64,000 nt of DNA from assembly GCA_902787825.1 (NCBI GenBank), contig CADAHS010000006.1, positions 20,233-84,232 on the forward strand, in the 5' to 3' direction. The first letter of the stretch is position 1. Each line of letters begins with the position of its first letter. Both the position numbers and the translations under genes were made by a program. The notes below the pieces were generated by a model. The model searched no databases and was not told the DNA's origin. It saw only the letters and a program-made list of their open reading frames with translations. The DNA is from an uncultured Ruminococcus sp. GTDB taxonomy: Bacteria; Bacillota; Clostridia; Oscillospirales; Ruminococcaceae. Below, piece by piece: positions 1 through 8,639 of this stretch.

Positions 1-34
1 TACTTCTTGCGATACTGTGAGGAGATGAACGTAA

Positions 35-424
35 ATGAAAGGCATTCTTACGGTGCTTGCAACTGATGCTGATTTGTCGGTCAAAGTTCCGTTTATTGTT
101 AAAGCGTTATTTTTCTTTATAACTGCGTTACCATATATAGCACTCGTAGTATCTTTGCTCTGTATGATTGTTAGAAAATGGGCAGCTGCGGCGGGAATTG
201 CAATATTTGGTTTTTCGTTCGCTGCTGCATATATGGGCATGGACTATTTCACAACTATCTTGCTGCTGGTATATTCTGTGCCTGTCTGCATAATTTCGGT
301 TTTGTTCAGTTTAAGAAAAAAACGACTTGAGCCGCAGCAGGAAGAATCGAGTGAAAGCGTTATTGAAGAAAATGATAATGGTTATAAACTCGAAGATAAA
401 AAAGATGACTGGGATTTCTTATGA
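35..424 (+). CDS. Hypothetical membrane protein
   Basis: 129 residues. I see about three to four hydrophobic stretches (roughly residues 18-45, 48-70 and 72-92), then a basic stretch and an acidic, polar C-terminal tail (about residues 94-129) that probably faces the cytoplasm. I do not recognise the family. A GAGGAG ribosome binding site lies about 10 bases before the ATG. The gene is followed 34 bases later by the polyamine dehydrogenase and is probably co-transcribed with it and with a gene cut off by the left edge; an upstream stop codon occurs in every frame within the first 66 bases, so the preceding gene cannot be identified. Confidence 0.7.
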   Translation: MKGILTVLATDADLSVKVPFIVKALFFFITALPYIALVVSLLCMIVRKWAAAAGIAIFGFSFAAAYMGMDYFTTILLLVYSVPVCIISVLFSLRKKRLEPQQEESSESVIEENDNGYKLEDKKDDWDFL

Positions 425-458
425 TGATATTTAATTAAACTGAAAGGAATGATAAGTA

Positions 459-1661
459 ATGGGTAGAGCTTTAATTATTGGTGCCGGCGGAGTTGCAGGC
501 GTGGTTATCCACAAGTGCTGCCAGAACAGCGAGGTTTTTGAGGAGATCTGCATCGCAAGCCGCACGAAATCCAAGTGTGATAAGTTCAAAGCAGAGCTGG
601 AGGGCAAGACTAAAACTAAGATAACTACTGCACAGGTGGACGCTGACAACGTGCCCGAGCTGGTAGCGCTGATGAAAGAGTACAAGCCCGACATCTGCAT
701 AAATGTTGCACTGCCGTATCAGGATCTGCACATCATGGACGCTTGCCTTGAATGCAAGGTGGACTACGTTGACACAGCAAACTACGAGCCTGAGGACACG
801 GCTAAGTTTGAGTATTCCTGGCAGTGGGCTTACAGAGAGCGCTTTGAAAAAGCAGGCATCACAGCACTGCTCGGTTCGGGCTTTGACCCCGGTGTTACGG
901 GCGTTTTCTGCGCTTACGCTCAGAAGCACTACTTTGACGAGATAAACTACATCGACATTCTCGACTGCAACGGCGGAGATCACGGCTATCCGTTTGCGAC
1001 TAATTTCAACCCCGAGATAAACATTCGTGAGGTCTCTGCTAAAGGCTCGTACATTCAGGACGGCAAGTGGGTCGAGACCGAGCCTATGGAGATCAAGAGA
1101 GTTTACAACTTTGACGAGGTCGGCGAAAAGGATATGTACCTGCTTCACCACGAGGAGCTTGAATCGCTGGCGCTCAATATTAAGGGCATCAAGCGCATAA
1201 GGTTCTTCATGACCTTCGGGCAGAGCTATCTGACGCACCTGAAATGCCTTGAAAACGTGGGTATGACATCTATCGAGCCTATCGACTTTGAGGGCAAGAA
1301 GATAGTTCCGCTCCAGTTCTTAAAGGCTGTCCTGCCCGACCCTGCAAGCCTTGGCCCGAGAACAAAGGGCAAGACCAATATCGGCTGTATCTGCCAGGGC
1401 AAGAAGGACGGCAAGGACGTTAAGTACTATGTATACAACGTCTGCGACCATCAGGAATGTTATAAGGAGGTCGGCTCGCAGGCTATCAGCTACACGACCG
1501 GCGTACCTGCAATGATCGGAGCTATGATGGTGATGACGGGCAAGTGGAAAAAGCCGGGCGTTTACAACATTGAGGAGTTTGATCCCGATCCGTTTATGGA
1601 GGCTCTTAACAAGTTGGGCTTGCCGTGGAAAGAGAACTTTGATCCCGTGCTCGTAGACTGA
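459..1661 (+). CDS. Carboxynorspermidine/carboxyspermidine dehydrogenase (saccharopine dehydrogenase family)
   Basis: 400 residues, the usual length for the family. It begins with a Rossmann nucleotide-binding motif (GAGGVAG, residues 8-14). In the family, the enzyme uses NADPH to condense L-aspartate semialdehyde with putrescine (or diaminopropane), giving carboxyspermidine (or carboxynorspermidine) in the cytoplasm. The assignment is supported by the matching decarboxylase at 2210-3340 in the same operon; that pair defines the alternative spermidine pathway common in gut Clostridia and Bacteroidetes. A GAAAGGA ribosome binding site precedes the ATG. Saccharopine dehydrogenase itself is less likely given the neighbour. 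Confidence 0.92.
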   Translation: MGRALIIGAGGVAGVVIHKCCQNSEVFEEICIASRTKSKCDKFKAELEGKTKTKITTAQVDADNVPELVALMKEYKPDICINVALPYQDLHIMDACLECKVDYVDTANYEPEDTAKFEYSWQWAYRERFEKAGITALLGSGFDPGVTGVFCAYAQKHYFDEINYIDILDCNGGDHGYPFATNFNPEINIREVSAKGSYIQDGKWVETEPMEIKRVYNFDEVGEKDMYLLHHEELESLALNIKGIKRIRFFMTFGQSYLTHLKCLENVGMTSIEPIDFEGKKIVPLQFLKAVLPDPASLGPRTKGKTNIGCICQGKKDGKDVKYYVYNVCDHQECYKEVGSQAISYTTGVPAMIGAMMVMTGKWKKPGVYNIEEFDPDPFMEALNKLGLPWKENFDPVLVD

Positions 1662-1672
1662 CAGGTGAAAAA

Positions 1673-1942
1673 ATGGCAAGAATAAGACGTAAAAACGGCA
1701 GAAGACGACTGCTTATAATGCTTGTGGTCGTACTTATGTTTGCATGGTATATCGCAGTCGGTATAATAATGTCGTATATGAATATATCAATGCTCCCGAA
1801 GATATTTGCATTGACACTGCCGTCGTTTTTTCTGGGTGTTGCGGTGACTCTTCTGGTGCTTGACATCAGATACGGCACACATCTTAATCGACGAAAAAAA
1901 AGAAAGGAAAACTGTGAAGACAATGTTAGTAATGATAGATGA
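1673..1942 (+). CDS. Small two-helix membrane protein, unknown
   Basis: 89 residues with a very basic N-terminus, two hydrophobic helices (about residues 11-33 and 38-60) and a basic, then acidic, tail. It follows the dehydrogenase by 11 bases with an AGGTG ribosome binding site and overlaps the next gene by about 29 bases, so it sits inside the polyamine operon. A transport or accessory role would be a guess; I do not recognise the family. Confidence 0.6.
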   Translation: MARIRRKNGRRRLLIMLVVVLMFAWYIAVGIIMSYMNISMLPKIFALTLPSFFLGVAVTLLVLDIRYGTHLNRRKKRKENCEDNVSNDR

Positions 1943-2201
1943 TGTTCAGTTTGAAAGCAAGGAAAAGTTCTTCAGCTATATCAGTAAAGCCCTTGGCTGC
2001 GAGAAAAATGAGATAAACAGCGCAGGAAAGCTGTTTGATGTTCTGTGTGAATTTGAGGACGATATCGAGGTCACTTTTTATGACAAGGACGAGATCCCCG
2101 AAGAGATGAAAAACTTCTCCGAGGAGATATTTGCCGCATTTTTAGATGCCAAAAACACTAATGACAAGCTAACAGTGTCTTTTGAAAAGACCAGCCTTTA
2201 G
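1914..2201 (+). CDS. Barstar-like protein
   Basis: About 95 residues. I chose a GTG start at 1914 because AAAGGA sits 5 bases before it; an in-frame ATG at 1923 is the alternative. The order of features resembles barstar: a short strand with paired acids, a helix leading to a GCEKNEIN segment, a conserved L-F-D-x-L region in place of the usual LDALWDCL, an acidic strand, and a C-terminal helix followed by a strand. Barstar is an inhibitor that plugs an RNase (barnase) active site with acidic residues, and this protein is very acidic. No barnase-like gene lies nearby, so it may be an orphan immunity protein or serve another regulatory role. It overlaps the preceding gene and ends 8 bases before the decarboxylase. 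Confidence 0.6.
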   Translation: MKTMLVMIDDVQFESKEKFFSYISKALGCEKNEINSAGKLFDVLCEFEDDIEVTFYDKDEIPEEMKNFSEEIFAAFLDAKNTNDKLTVSFEKTSL

Positions 2202-2209
2202 GAGCAGCT

Positions 2210-3340
2210 ATGTTTGATATCCAACAAGTTAAAACGCCCTGTTATGTTATAAGTGAAAAGGCGCTTGAAAAAAATCTTTCTATCCTCGGCGGCGTGATGG
2301 AGCACACAGGCTGTAAGATATTGCTTGCTCAAAAAGCTTTTTCAAATTTCGCTGTTTACCCTCAGCTTTCAAAAGTCCTTTGCGGAACGACAGCAAGCGG
2401 GCTTTATGAAGCACGCCTTGGCAGGGAAGAGTTCGACGGTGAAGTGCACGTTTACAGCCCTGCATATACCGATGAGGATATGAGCGAGCTTGTGAAGATC
2501 GCAGACCATATTGTGTTCAACAGCTTTTCCCAGTGGAAAAAGCACCGTTATACAGTGAAAAACTGCGGCAGGGATATTTCCTGCGGTATCCGCTGCAATC
2601 CCGGTTATTCCGAGATCAAAACGGATATCTATAACCCCTGCTTTGCAAATTCAAGGCTCGGAACTACGCCGGAATGCTTTGAGGAAAGTGAGCTTGAAGG
2701 CATTGACGGTCTGCACTTTCATACCATGTGTGAACAGGGTTCTGATGTGCTTGAAAGAACGATACCTCATATCGAGGAAAAATTCGGTAAGTATCTTGCT
2801 CAGATGAAATGGATAAATCTTGGCGGCGGACACCACATCACCAAAGACGGATACGACCTTGAAAAGCTTGAAAAATGCGTGAAATACTTGCAGGATAAGT
2901 ATGGTGTGCAGGTCTATCTTGAACCCGGCGAAGCAGTCGCACTCAACGCCGGCTGGCTTGTTACGACTGTGCTCGATACGCTTAAAAACGGTATGGATCT
3001 TGCAATAGTCGATACCTCAGCTGCCTGCCATATGCCCGATGTGCTTGAAATGCCATATCGTCCGTTCATCATCGGATCCGGTGAAGCAGGCGAAAAGGCA
3101 TATACCTACCGCCTTGGCGGACCTACCTGCCTTGCCGGCGATATTATCGGTGACTATTCATTTGATAAACCGCTGAATGAGGGCGATAGGCTTGTGTTCA
3201 CTGATATGGCTATCTATACGACTGTCAAGAATAATACCTTTAACGGAATGCCTCTGCCAAGCATCTACCTTGAAAAGCTTGACGGCACCCTTGCGCTTTT
3301 GCGTGAGTTCGGATATAACGATTTTAAACAAAGGCTGTAA
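2210..3340 (+). CDS. nspC: Carboxynorspermidine decarboxylase
   Basis: 376 residues, a full-length fold-III PLP decarboxylase related to alanine racemase and diaminopimelate decarboxylase. The PLP-binding lysine is probably Lys42 in LAQKAFSN. The glycine-rich phosphate-binding run (NLGGGHHIT) and the LEPGEA motif that follows are both present. It decarboxylates carboxynorspermidine or carboxyspermidine to norspermidine or spermidine, the step after the dehydrogenase at 459-1661. A GGAGC ribosome binding site lies just before the ATG. The gene closes the operon: a hairpin with a T run follows at 3346-3380. Confidence 0.93.
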   Translation: MFDIQQVKTPCYVISEKALEKNLSILGGVMEHTGCKILLAQKAFSNFAVYPQLSKVLCGTTASGLYEARLGREEFDGEVHVYSPAYTDEDMSELVKIADHIVFNSFSQWKKHRYTVKNCGRDISCGIRCNPGYSEIKTDIYNPCFANSRLGTTPECFEESELEGIDGLHFHTMCEQGSDVLERTIPHIEEKFGKYLAQMKWINLGGGHHITKDGYDLEKLEKCVKYLQDKYGVQVYLEPGEAVALNAGWLVTTVLDTLKNGMDLAIVDTSAACHMPDVLEMPYRPFIIGSGEAGEKAYTYRLGGPTCLAGDIIGDYSFDKPLNEGDRLVFTDMAIYTTVKNNTFNGMPLPSIYLEKLDGTLALLREFGYNDFKQRL

Positions 3341-3345
3341 AACAT

Positions 3346-3380
3346 AAATTCCTTTCTGCGTCCTGCGGAGAGGAATTTTT
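3346..3380 (+). terminator. Intrinsic terminator of the polyamine operon
   Basis: An inverted repeat with AAATTCCT and AGGAATTT arms around a GC-rich apex, followed by T residues, directly after the nspC stop codon. Confidence 0.75.
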
Positions 3381-3412
3381 AATAATCATTTGATCAATAG
3401 GAGGTATTCGGA

Positions 3413-3952
3413 ATGAATGCACTTGTCGTCAACTGTTCACCTGTCAGGGACGGAGCGACTGCGGAGATCGTAAATCTGATCTCGCTTGAACTATCACAAA
3501 AATATCAAACCAAGCAGGTGTGTATCGACGATTATGACATCGCCTTTTGCAGGGGGTGCAGGAGCTGTCATGATACAGCAAAATGCTTTATGACCGATGG
3601 TGCGCAGCAGCTTATGGCAGAGTTTGAAAAAGCAGATTCGGTCGTCTGCGTTGCCCCTTCCTATTGGGCTGATGTCCCCGGGCAGTTCAAAGCTTTTATC
3701 GACCGCTGCACCCCTTACAGCAACACCCACGAGCCGCACGCAAGCCTTTCAAAAGGGAAAAAAGGCTATGCTGCTGTGCTTCGCACAGGACCCGGCATGA
3801 AAGAGTGTGAACGCATCATACAAACCATCGAGCACTTTTACGGACACCTTGATATACAGTGCTGCGGACATCTCGGGCTTTGCAGCATTGAAAACAGGCA
3901 AGCGGTTTTTTCCAGAGCTGACGAGCTGGAAGATTTTTGCAGGAAGATATAA
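3413..3952 (+). CDS. NAD(P)H-dependent FMN reductase / flavodoxin-like protein
   Basis: 179 residues with a flavodoxin-like fold. The N-terminal strand runs into an FMN phosphate-binding loop (CSPVRDGAT, about residues 9-17). A cysteine cluster (CRGCRSCHDTAKC) near residues 45-57 is typical of the iron-sulfur flavoprotein/WrbA-like NADPH:FMN reductase branch. A PSYWADVPGQFKAFIDR segment matches the FMN-loop region of this family. It probably reduces FMN or acts as an electron carrier; the substrate cannot be inferred. A strong AGGAGG site precedes the ATG. It is convergent with the HAD gene, with a shared hairpin between them. Confidence 0.85.
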   Translation: MNALVVNCSPVRDGATAEIVNLISLELSQKYQTKQVCIDDYDIAFCRGCRSCHDTAKCFMTDGAQQLMAEFEKADSVVCVAPSYWADVPGQFKAFIDRCTPYSNTHEPHASLSKGKKGYAAVLRTGPGMKECERIIQTIEHFYGHLDIQCCGHLGLCSIENRQAVFSRADELEDFCRKI

Positions 3953-3956
3953 AAAA

Positions 3957-3984
3957 ACTGTGCCGCCGTAAATAGCAGCACAGT
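3957..3984 (-). terminator. Terminator between convergent genes
   Basis: Arms ACTGTGC and GCACAGT. On the minus strand the hairpin is followed by seven T residues, so it mainly ends the HAD gene; it may also work on the plus strand. Confidence 0.75.
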
Positions 3985-3998
3985 ATAATATCATATAT

Positions 3999-4784
3999 TT
4001 ATTGCAGACAGTATTTCTTGACCTCTTTCATCACGCTGTTATCGTTGTTTGAACCTGTTATAAAATTTGCGACCTGCTTTACTGAGCTGTGTGCATTTGA
4101 CATCGCAAAGCTATAATATGCGCAGTTTAGCATATCCACATCGTTGAGATAATCTCCGAAAGCCATGACCTCGTTGTATCCCACACCGAATCTGTTGCAG
4201 ATGTTAGAAAGAGCCGTACCCTTGCTTACACCTTTGTTCATCAGGTCTATCCAGTTGCTGCCGGATAAAAGTACATTGCATGAATCGGCAAATCTGTCAC
4301 CAAGCGACTCGTATTCAGCGGTCGTAAATCCGCTTTCGTTGAAGATAGCGACCTTGAATATCTCATCATCACATTCGTGAAGATCTTCAATAAATGTCTG
4401 TGAAACATAATAGTTTGCGATCTCCTTGTTGCGTGCAGGATCCTTTGAGTTGTGCCATGCACCCTTCAAACCGCAGAGTATCAGCGTGTAGCCAAGCTTT
4501 TCGCAGTGATCTATTACGTCCATAACAGTCTGTCTGTCGATTATTGACGTGTAAACCGGCTTTCCGCCGATAACAATGTATGCACCGTTGTCGCATATGA
4601 AGGTCAGATCTTCAATATGACTGCTGAATTGCTTTTTGAGTACGTTGAAGCTTCTTCCGCTGGAGATAACAAAATTTATCTTTCTGCGGATCAGATCGTG
4701 AATCACATCTTCAAAATTGCTGGGGAGATTTTTCTCATCGTCCAGTAAGGTACCGTCCATGTCCGTTGCAATGATCTTTATCAT
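3999..4784 (-). CDS. Cof-type HAD-superfamily phosphatase
   Basis: 261 residues. HAD motif I is DMDGTLLDD at about residues 8-16, where the first Asp is the nucleophile. Motif II is the SSGR segment near residue 41. Motif IV is the GDYLNDVDML run near residue 215, and a large C2-type cap domain lies between, as in the Cof/YkrA/YidA subfamily that hydrolyses sugar phosphates or flavin precursors. The substrate cannot be predicted. A good minus-strand promoter lies at 4813-4841 and an AGGAGGGT site precedes the start. Confidence 0.88.
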   Translation of the reverse strand: MIKIIATDMDGTLLDDEKNLPSNFEDVIHDLIRRKINFVISSGRSFNVLKKQFSSHIEDLTFICDNGAYIVIGGKPVYTSIIDRQTVMDVIDHCEKLGYTLILCGLKGAWHNSKDPARNKEIANYYVSQTFIEDLHECDDEIFKVAIFNESGFTTAEYESLGDRFADSCNVLLSGSNWIDLMNKGVSKGTALSNICNRFGVGYNEVMAFGDYLNDVDMLNCAYYSFAMSNAHSSVKQVANFITGSNNDNSVMKEVKKYCLQ

Positions 4785-4812
4785 AGCGACCCTCCTATAC
4801 TTTTATATCTTG

Positions 4813-4841
4813 ATTATATTACATAAAATTGCTGTTCGCAA
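4813..4841 (-). promoter_or_regulatory. SigA-type promoter of the HAD gene
   Basis: On the minus strand: TTGCGA (4836-4841), 17-base spacer, TATAAT (4813-4818), about 30 bases before the start codon. Confidence 0.7.
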
Positions 4842-5144
4842 CAGTTTTCGAGACGATTTTTAAACTTTGTAGCCTTGTGTATTTTTAATTAAAAATGCAC
4901 TCGATAATTGAGCATTATCAACAAAACAACTTTTTTGGCTTTAGTATGTGATAATACAATTCATAATCAGTGTTATTGTCTAATAAAACAAGGCATCTAT
5001 CTGTTGTTTTTTTGTTGAAATCTATGAAAACGCAGCAACATTATTGACTTTTTAATCGTAAAAATATATAATTACTATATATTTAAAGCGGAGATATAAT
5101 AAATATAAAGAACAAAACAGACAACAAAAGGAAAGGAATTAACG
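4842..5144. other. AT-rich intergenic region between divergent genes
   Basis: No gene is apparent. It contains several AT-rich palindromes (for example around 4890-4903) and the promoter of the LtaS-like gene near its right end. I see no recognised riboswitch. Confidence 0.6.
5044..5072 (+). promoter_or_regulatory. SigA-type promoter of the LtaS-like gene
   Basis: TTGACT (5044-5049), 17-base spacer, TATAAT (5067-5072), leaving a leader of about 65 bases before the ATG at 5145. Confidence 0.75.
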
Positions 5145-7418
5145 ATGAAAGGAACTTTAGCGAAATTCAAAAACGTCCTGTACAGCTATGCGAAGGAAAA
5201 TATGCTCGCACTGGTTTTTGTGCTGTCCTCAGTCATCAATGCATTCCTGCTCAGAGCCTTTACCGTGAAATTCAATTATAACCAGATAAAGCCTCTGCTT
5301 GCCGATATCGGAATGTGCCTTATTTTTGCAGCTATTTCCATGCTGTTCAAAAAGCGTAAGGGTCAGTTTGTTTTTCTGCTTGTGCTTACTATAATATTTG
5401 CGATAATATCTGCGGGAAATTCGATATATTATACCAATTTCCGATCGTTTATGTCCATCTCGCTGATATCTACCGCTTCACAGCTTGGCGGTGTAATGGA
5501 CGCTGTTACCAAGAATATCATGGAGATCAAGGATCTGACGTTCCTTTGGTCTATACCGGCGTTGATAATCGTCTACATAATGATAAAGAAAAAGACCAAG
5601 AACTATACTTCTCAGCAGCTTGAGAAAAAGCACCGCCGCAAAACGGGCTGGGCGACCTTCGGATTAGGAGTTGCTTTCCTCGGTGTGTGTGCGGTTATCC
5701 TTACCGGCACAGATTATTCAAGACTTCGCAAACAGTGGAACAGAGAATATGTAATGGCTACATTCGGCTTGTATACATACCATATCAGCGATGCCGTTTC
5801 GTGTGCAAATGCGCAGATGCATATGATCTTTGGCTACGATGAAAGTGAAGATCTTTTCAATAAATTCTATGATAACAATTCAGTTGAACAGGTCAGTGCA
5901 CAGATCAAAAAGAATAAGTATTCCAATATGTTTGCAGGCAAGAACCTTATCGTTATCCACGCTGAAAGTATCCAGGGCTTTACTCTTGGTACATATATCA
6001 ATGGCAAACCCCTTACACCTACAATAAATAAGCTCGCTAAGGAAGGGCTTTATTTTACCAATTTCTATGCGCAGGAAGGCGTTGGAACGACCTCGGATAC
6101 AGAGTTTACATTTTCTGCATCGCTTATGCCTGCTTCAAGCGGAACAGTTGCTATAAATTATTGGGACAGAGACTATACCACTACACAGAAAATGCTTAAA
6201 GAGCAGGGCTATTATACCTTCAGTATGCACGGCAATAACGGCTCGTATTGGAACAGACTCAATGTCCATAAGTCCTATGGCTACGAGAAATTCTATAATT
6301 CCTCCACCGACTTTGATGTTGATGAAACTATCGGACTGGGACTGTCGGATAAGTCTATGTTCAGACAGGCTATCCCCAAGCTCAGGGACATCAATAAACA
6401 GCACCAGAAGTGGATGGGAACGTTCCTGATGCTGACCAATCATACCCCGTTCACCGACATCGAAAGAGTCAGCGACTACAAGGTCGATTTCAAGTATAAG
6501 AAATATAACGAACAGACAGGAATGTATGATGAGGTCTCCGCACCTTTCCTTGAAGGCAGAAAGCTCGGCTCGTATTTCAAATCCGTCCACTATGCCGACG
6601 AAGCGCTCGGACAGTTCCTTGAGGACCTCGATAAAGAGGGAATGCTCAATAATGCGGTCGTTTTGCTCTACGGCGACCACGATGCAAAGATCAAGGAAGA
6701 GGAGTTCGAGTATTACTACAACTATGATCCTTTCACTGATAAGATGCTTTCAGAAAGCGATCCCGGCTATATCCCGGTCGATCCGTTCTATTATAACATC
6801 AACCGTAAAGTCCCGCTTATCATCTGGTCAAAGGACGGCGGCTATGAGCCTCAGCAGTTTGACAAGGTCATCGGAATGTATGATATCCAGCCGACACTTG
6901 GCAATATGATGGGCTTTGAGAATAAGTATGCACTCGGTCATGACTATTTCTCGATCAAGGAAAATGAAGAAAACATCGTTATCTTCCCTAACGGCAATTT
7001 CATAACCGATACTGTTTATTACGATAATCAGAAGAATTCTTATTTTGATTTAACCGGTTATAGAAATGTGGCGTTGTATGCGTCATGTAACCAGATATTC
7101 AAGGACGATCCGTCACCGCTTTACACCGACGAACTCAAAAAGACCTATAAGGCTGTCCAGAATACCGAGTTCAGCAAGCTTTCTGCCGAAAAGCACGAGA
7201 ATAACGGCAAAGTCGATGAAGCGTATATCAAAAAGTATTCTGATTATACGGACGAAAGAATAAAGATCTCAAATGCGATCATCTATTTTGATATGATAAA
7301 AAAGACTTCTGATGGCTTCAACGGTACTGAGGATCCCACCGGTGTGCGCACCGACGGCTCCGATCAGCTGTTTATGCCCCCGTCAGGCAAAAAGGATAAA
7401 TACGCTATTTCAGTTTAA
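5145..7418 (+). CDS. LTA synthase family sulfatase-fold protein
   Basis: 757 residues. The N-terminal quarter has about five membrane helices (within residues 18-190), then an extracellular sulfatase/phosphoglycerol-transferase domain. Family motifs are present: NLIVIHAES near residue 265 (metal site), GTTSDTEF near 314 with the nucleophilic Thr, the MHGNNGSYWNR histidine region, and YGDHD near 510. LtaS-type enzymes transfer glycerol phosphate from phosphatidylglycerol onto a growing teichoic acid or a similar cell-surface polymer. It is somewhat longer than LtaS (about 650) because of a C-terminal extension of about 100 polar residues. It is monocistronic, with its own promoter and terminator. 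It could instead be a phosphoglycerol or phosphoethanolamine transferase for another surface glycan. Confidence 0.88.
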   Translation: MKGTLAKFKNVLYSYAKENMLALVFVLSSVINAFLLRAFTVKFNYNQIKPLLADIGMCLIFAAISMLFKKRKGQFVFLLVLTIIFAIISAGNSIYYTNFRSFMSISLISTASQLGGVMDAVTKNIMEIKDLTFLWSIPALIIVYIMIKKKTKNYTSQQLEKKHRRKTGWATFGLGVAFLGVCAVILTGTDYSRLRKQWNREYVMATFGLYTYHISDAVSCANAQMHMIFGYDESEDLFNKFYDNNSVEQVSAQIKKNKYSNMFAGKNLIVIHAESIQGFTLGTYINGKPLTPTINKLAKEGLYFTNFYAQEGVGTTSDTEFTFSASLMPASSGTVAINYWDRDYTTTQKMLKEQGYYTFSMHGNNGSYWNRLNVHKSYGYEKFYNSSTDFDVDETIGLGLSDKSMFRQAIPKLRDINKQHQKWMGTFLMLTNHTPFTDIERVSDYKVDFKYKKYNEQTGMYDEVSAPFLEGRKLGSYFKSVHYADEALGQFLEDLDKEGMLNNAVVLLYGDHDAKIKEEEFEYYYNYDPFTDKMLSESDPGYIPVDPFYYNINRKVPLIIWSKDGGYEPQQFDKVIGMYDIQPTLGNMMGFENKYALGHDYFSIKENEENIVIFPNGNFITDTVYYDNQKNSYFDLTGYRNVALYASCNQIFKDDPSPLYTDELKKTYKAVQNTEFSKLSAEKHENNGKVDEAYIKKYSDYTDERIKISNAIIYFDMIKKTSDGFNGTEDPTGVRTDGSDQLFMPPSGKKDKYAISV

Positions 7419-7430
7419 ATAATCTATAAT

Positions 7431-7471
7431 AAGCGGACTGCCTTGCACATCGTGTAAGACAGTCCGCTTTT
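7431..7471 (+). terminator. Terminator after the LtaS-like gene
   Basis: Arms AAGCGGACTG and CAGTCCGCTT followed by T residues. Confidence 0.85.
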
Positions 7472-7494
7472 ATGTATGCTGTAAAAGTGCATGA

Positions 7495-7527
7495 AAAAAG
7501 ACCGACTGTATTAGTCGGTCTGTTTTT
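7495..7527. terminator. Bidirectional terminator near rpmB
   Basis: Arms GACCGACT and AGTCGGTC, with an A run on the left and a T run on the right, so it can act on both strands. On the minus strand it ends rpmB transcription. Confidence 0.85.
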
Positions 7528-7542
7528 ACATTCAGCCTGAGG

Positions 7543-7728
7543 TCAAGCTCTCTCGACCTTTCCGGAACGCAAGCATCTTGAGCAAGCGTAAACATGACAA
7601 GGAGTACCGTTTACAATAGCCTTTACTCTCTTTACGTTAGGCTTCCAGGTTCTGTTGGATCTTCTGTGAGAGTGGGAAACCTTGATACCGAAAGTTACAC
7701 CCTTTCCGCAAATATCACACTTTGCCAT
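7543..7728 (-). CDS. rpmB: 50S ribosomal protein L28
   Basis: 61 residues, the normal length for Firmicutes L28. It is the zinc-binding (C+) form, with two CxxC pairs (C4/C7 and C49/C52). The NRTWKPNVKRVK segment is the conserved rRNA-binding core. It is transcribed alone from a good promoter at 7774-7802. An AGGAGGT site precedes the start. Confidence 0.97.
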   Translation of the reverse strand: MAKCDICGKGVTFGIKVSHSHRRSNRTWKPNVKRVKAIVNGTPCHVYACSRCLRSGKVERA

Positions 7729-7773
7729 CAGTTTGCACCTCCTTTTCTTGTTACTTTAATCACAACGTAAGTT

Positions 7774-7802
7774 ATTATATCATATTCGTTCAGAAAATGC
7801 AA
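7774..7802 (-). promoter_or_regulatory. Promoter of rpmB
   Basis: Minus strand: TTGCAT (7797-7802), 17-base spacer, TATAAT (7774-7779). Confidence 0.75.
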
Positions 7803-7872
7803 GTGTTTTTTCAATTTTTTTTGGAAAAACACAAAAAGTTAATAAGTTGCCGCTAAAACAGTGAGATAACAC

Positions 7873-7901
7873 TTGAAATTTTCTATATAATAGTGTATAA
7901 T
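7873..7901 (+). promoter_or_regulatory. Promoter of the site-2 protease/scpAB operon
   Basis: TTGAAA (7873-7878), 17-base spacer, TATAAT (7896-7901), about 50 bases before the GTG start at 7953. Confidence 0.75.
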
Positions 7902-7952
7902 AACAAGTGTATGTATTTATTTTTAGCAAAATATTATCGGAGGTGATAAAGC

Positions 7953-8615
7953 GTGAGCAAAGAATTGATACTCAAGTATGGTGCGAGGTTAATGGTCATC
8001 TTTATGGTCATACCTCTGCATGAGTTTGCGCACGCCTGGTCAGCAAATAAAATGGGTGACCCGACTCCAAAAGCACAGAACAGACTAAACGTCAATCCCT
8101 TTAATCATATAGATCCTATCGGCGGATTTATGCTGCTTGTTGCAGGCTTTGGCTGGGGCAGACCCGTTCAGGTCAATCCCAACTATTTCAAGAAGCCCAG
8201 AAAGGGTATGGCTCTGAGCGCCGCTGCCGGACCTATCGCAAATCTGATCGTCGCTTATATCGGCGTAATACTCTATAAGGTGCTGGCAAGCTTCTTTTAT
8301 GCCAACGGTACAGATGTGCTTTATTGGCTCACAGTGCTTATGTATTATTTCACATCAATAAACCTCGGACTTGCCATATTCAATCTTATACCCATACCGC
8401 CTCTTGACGGATCAAAGATACTCAGATATTTCACGAGCTATAACTTTGATAGAAAAATTCAGCAGTATAGCTTTTATATCTCCATCGGATTTATTGTACT
8501 TGTCCTGTCGGGACTGCTCGATACACCGCTTAACTGGCTGAACGAAAAGTTCTTCTGGATAATGGATAAGCTGTCGTTCTGGGTAGATCCGCTTATGCAG
8601 GGCATCGCTAAATAA
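7953..8615 (+). CDS. Site-2 protease family membrane metalloprotease (M50)
   Basis: 220 residues with a GTG start, fixed by a GGAGGTGA site 7 bases upstream. The zinc motif HEFAH is at residues 23-27 in the first membrane helix, and the second metal-ligand motif NLIPIPPLDG is near residue 145. The short M50B-type protein cleaves membrane-embedded substrates; the target is unknown. It lies 24 bases before scpA, an arrangement common in Clostridia, and is probably co-transcribed with scpAB. Confidence 0.9.
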   Translation: MSKELILKYGARLMVIFMVIPLHEFAHAWSANKMGDPTPKAQNRLNVNPFNHIDPIGGFMLLVAGFGWGRPVQVNPNYFKKPRKGMALSAAAGPIANLIVAYIGVILYKVLASFFYANGTDVLYWLTVLMYYFTSINLGLAIFNLIPIPPLDGSKILRYFTSYNFDRKIQQYSFYISIGFIVLVLSGLLDTPLNWLNEKFFWIMDKLSFWVDPLMQGIAK

Positions 8616-8639
8616 CAATTCTTGAAAGGATAACAACAA

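Noticed and set aside
471-1238. Open frame of 255 codons opposite the polyamine dehydrogenase
   Set aside because: Antisense shadow of a well-supported enzyme.
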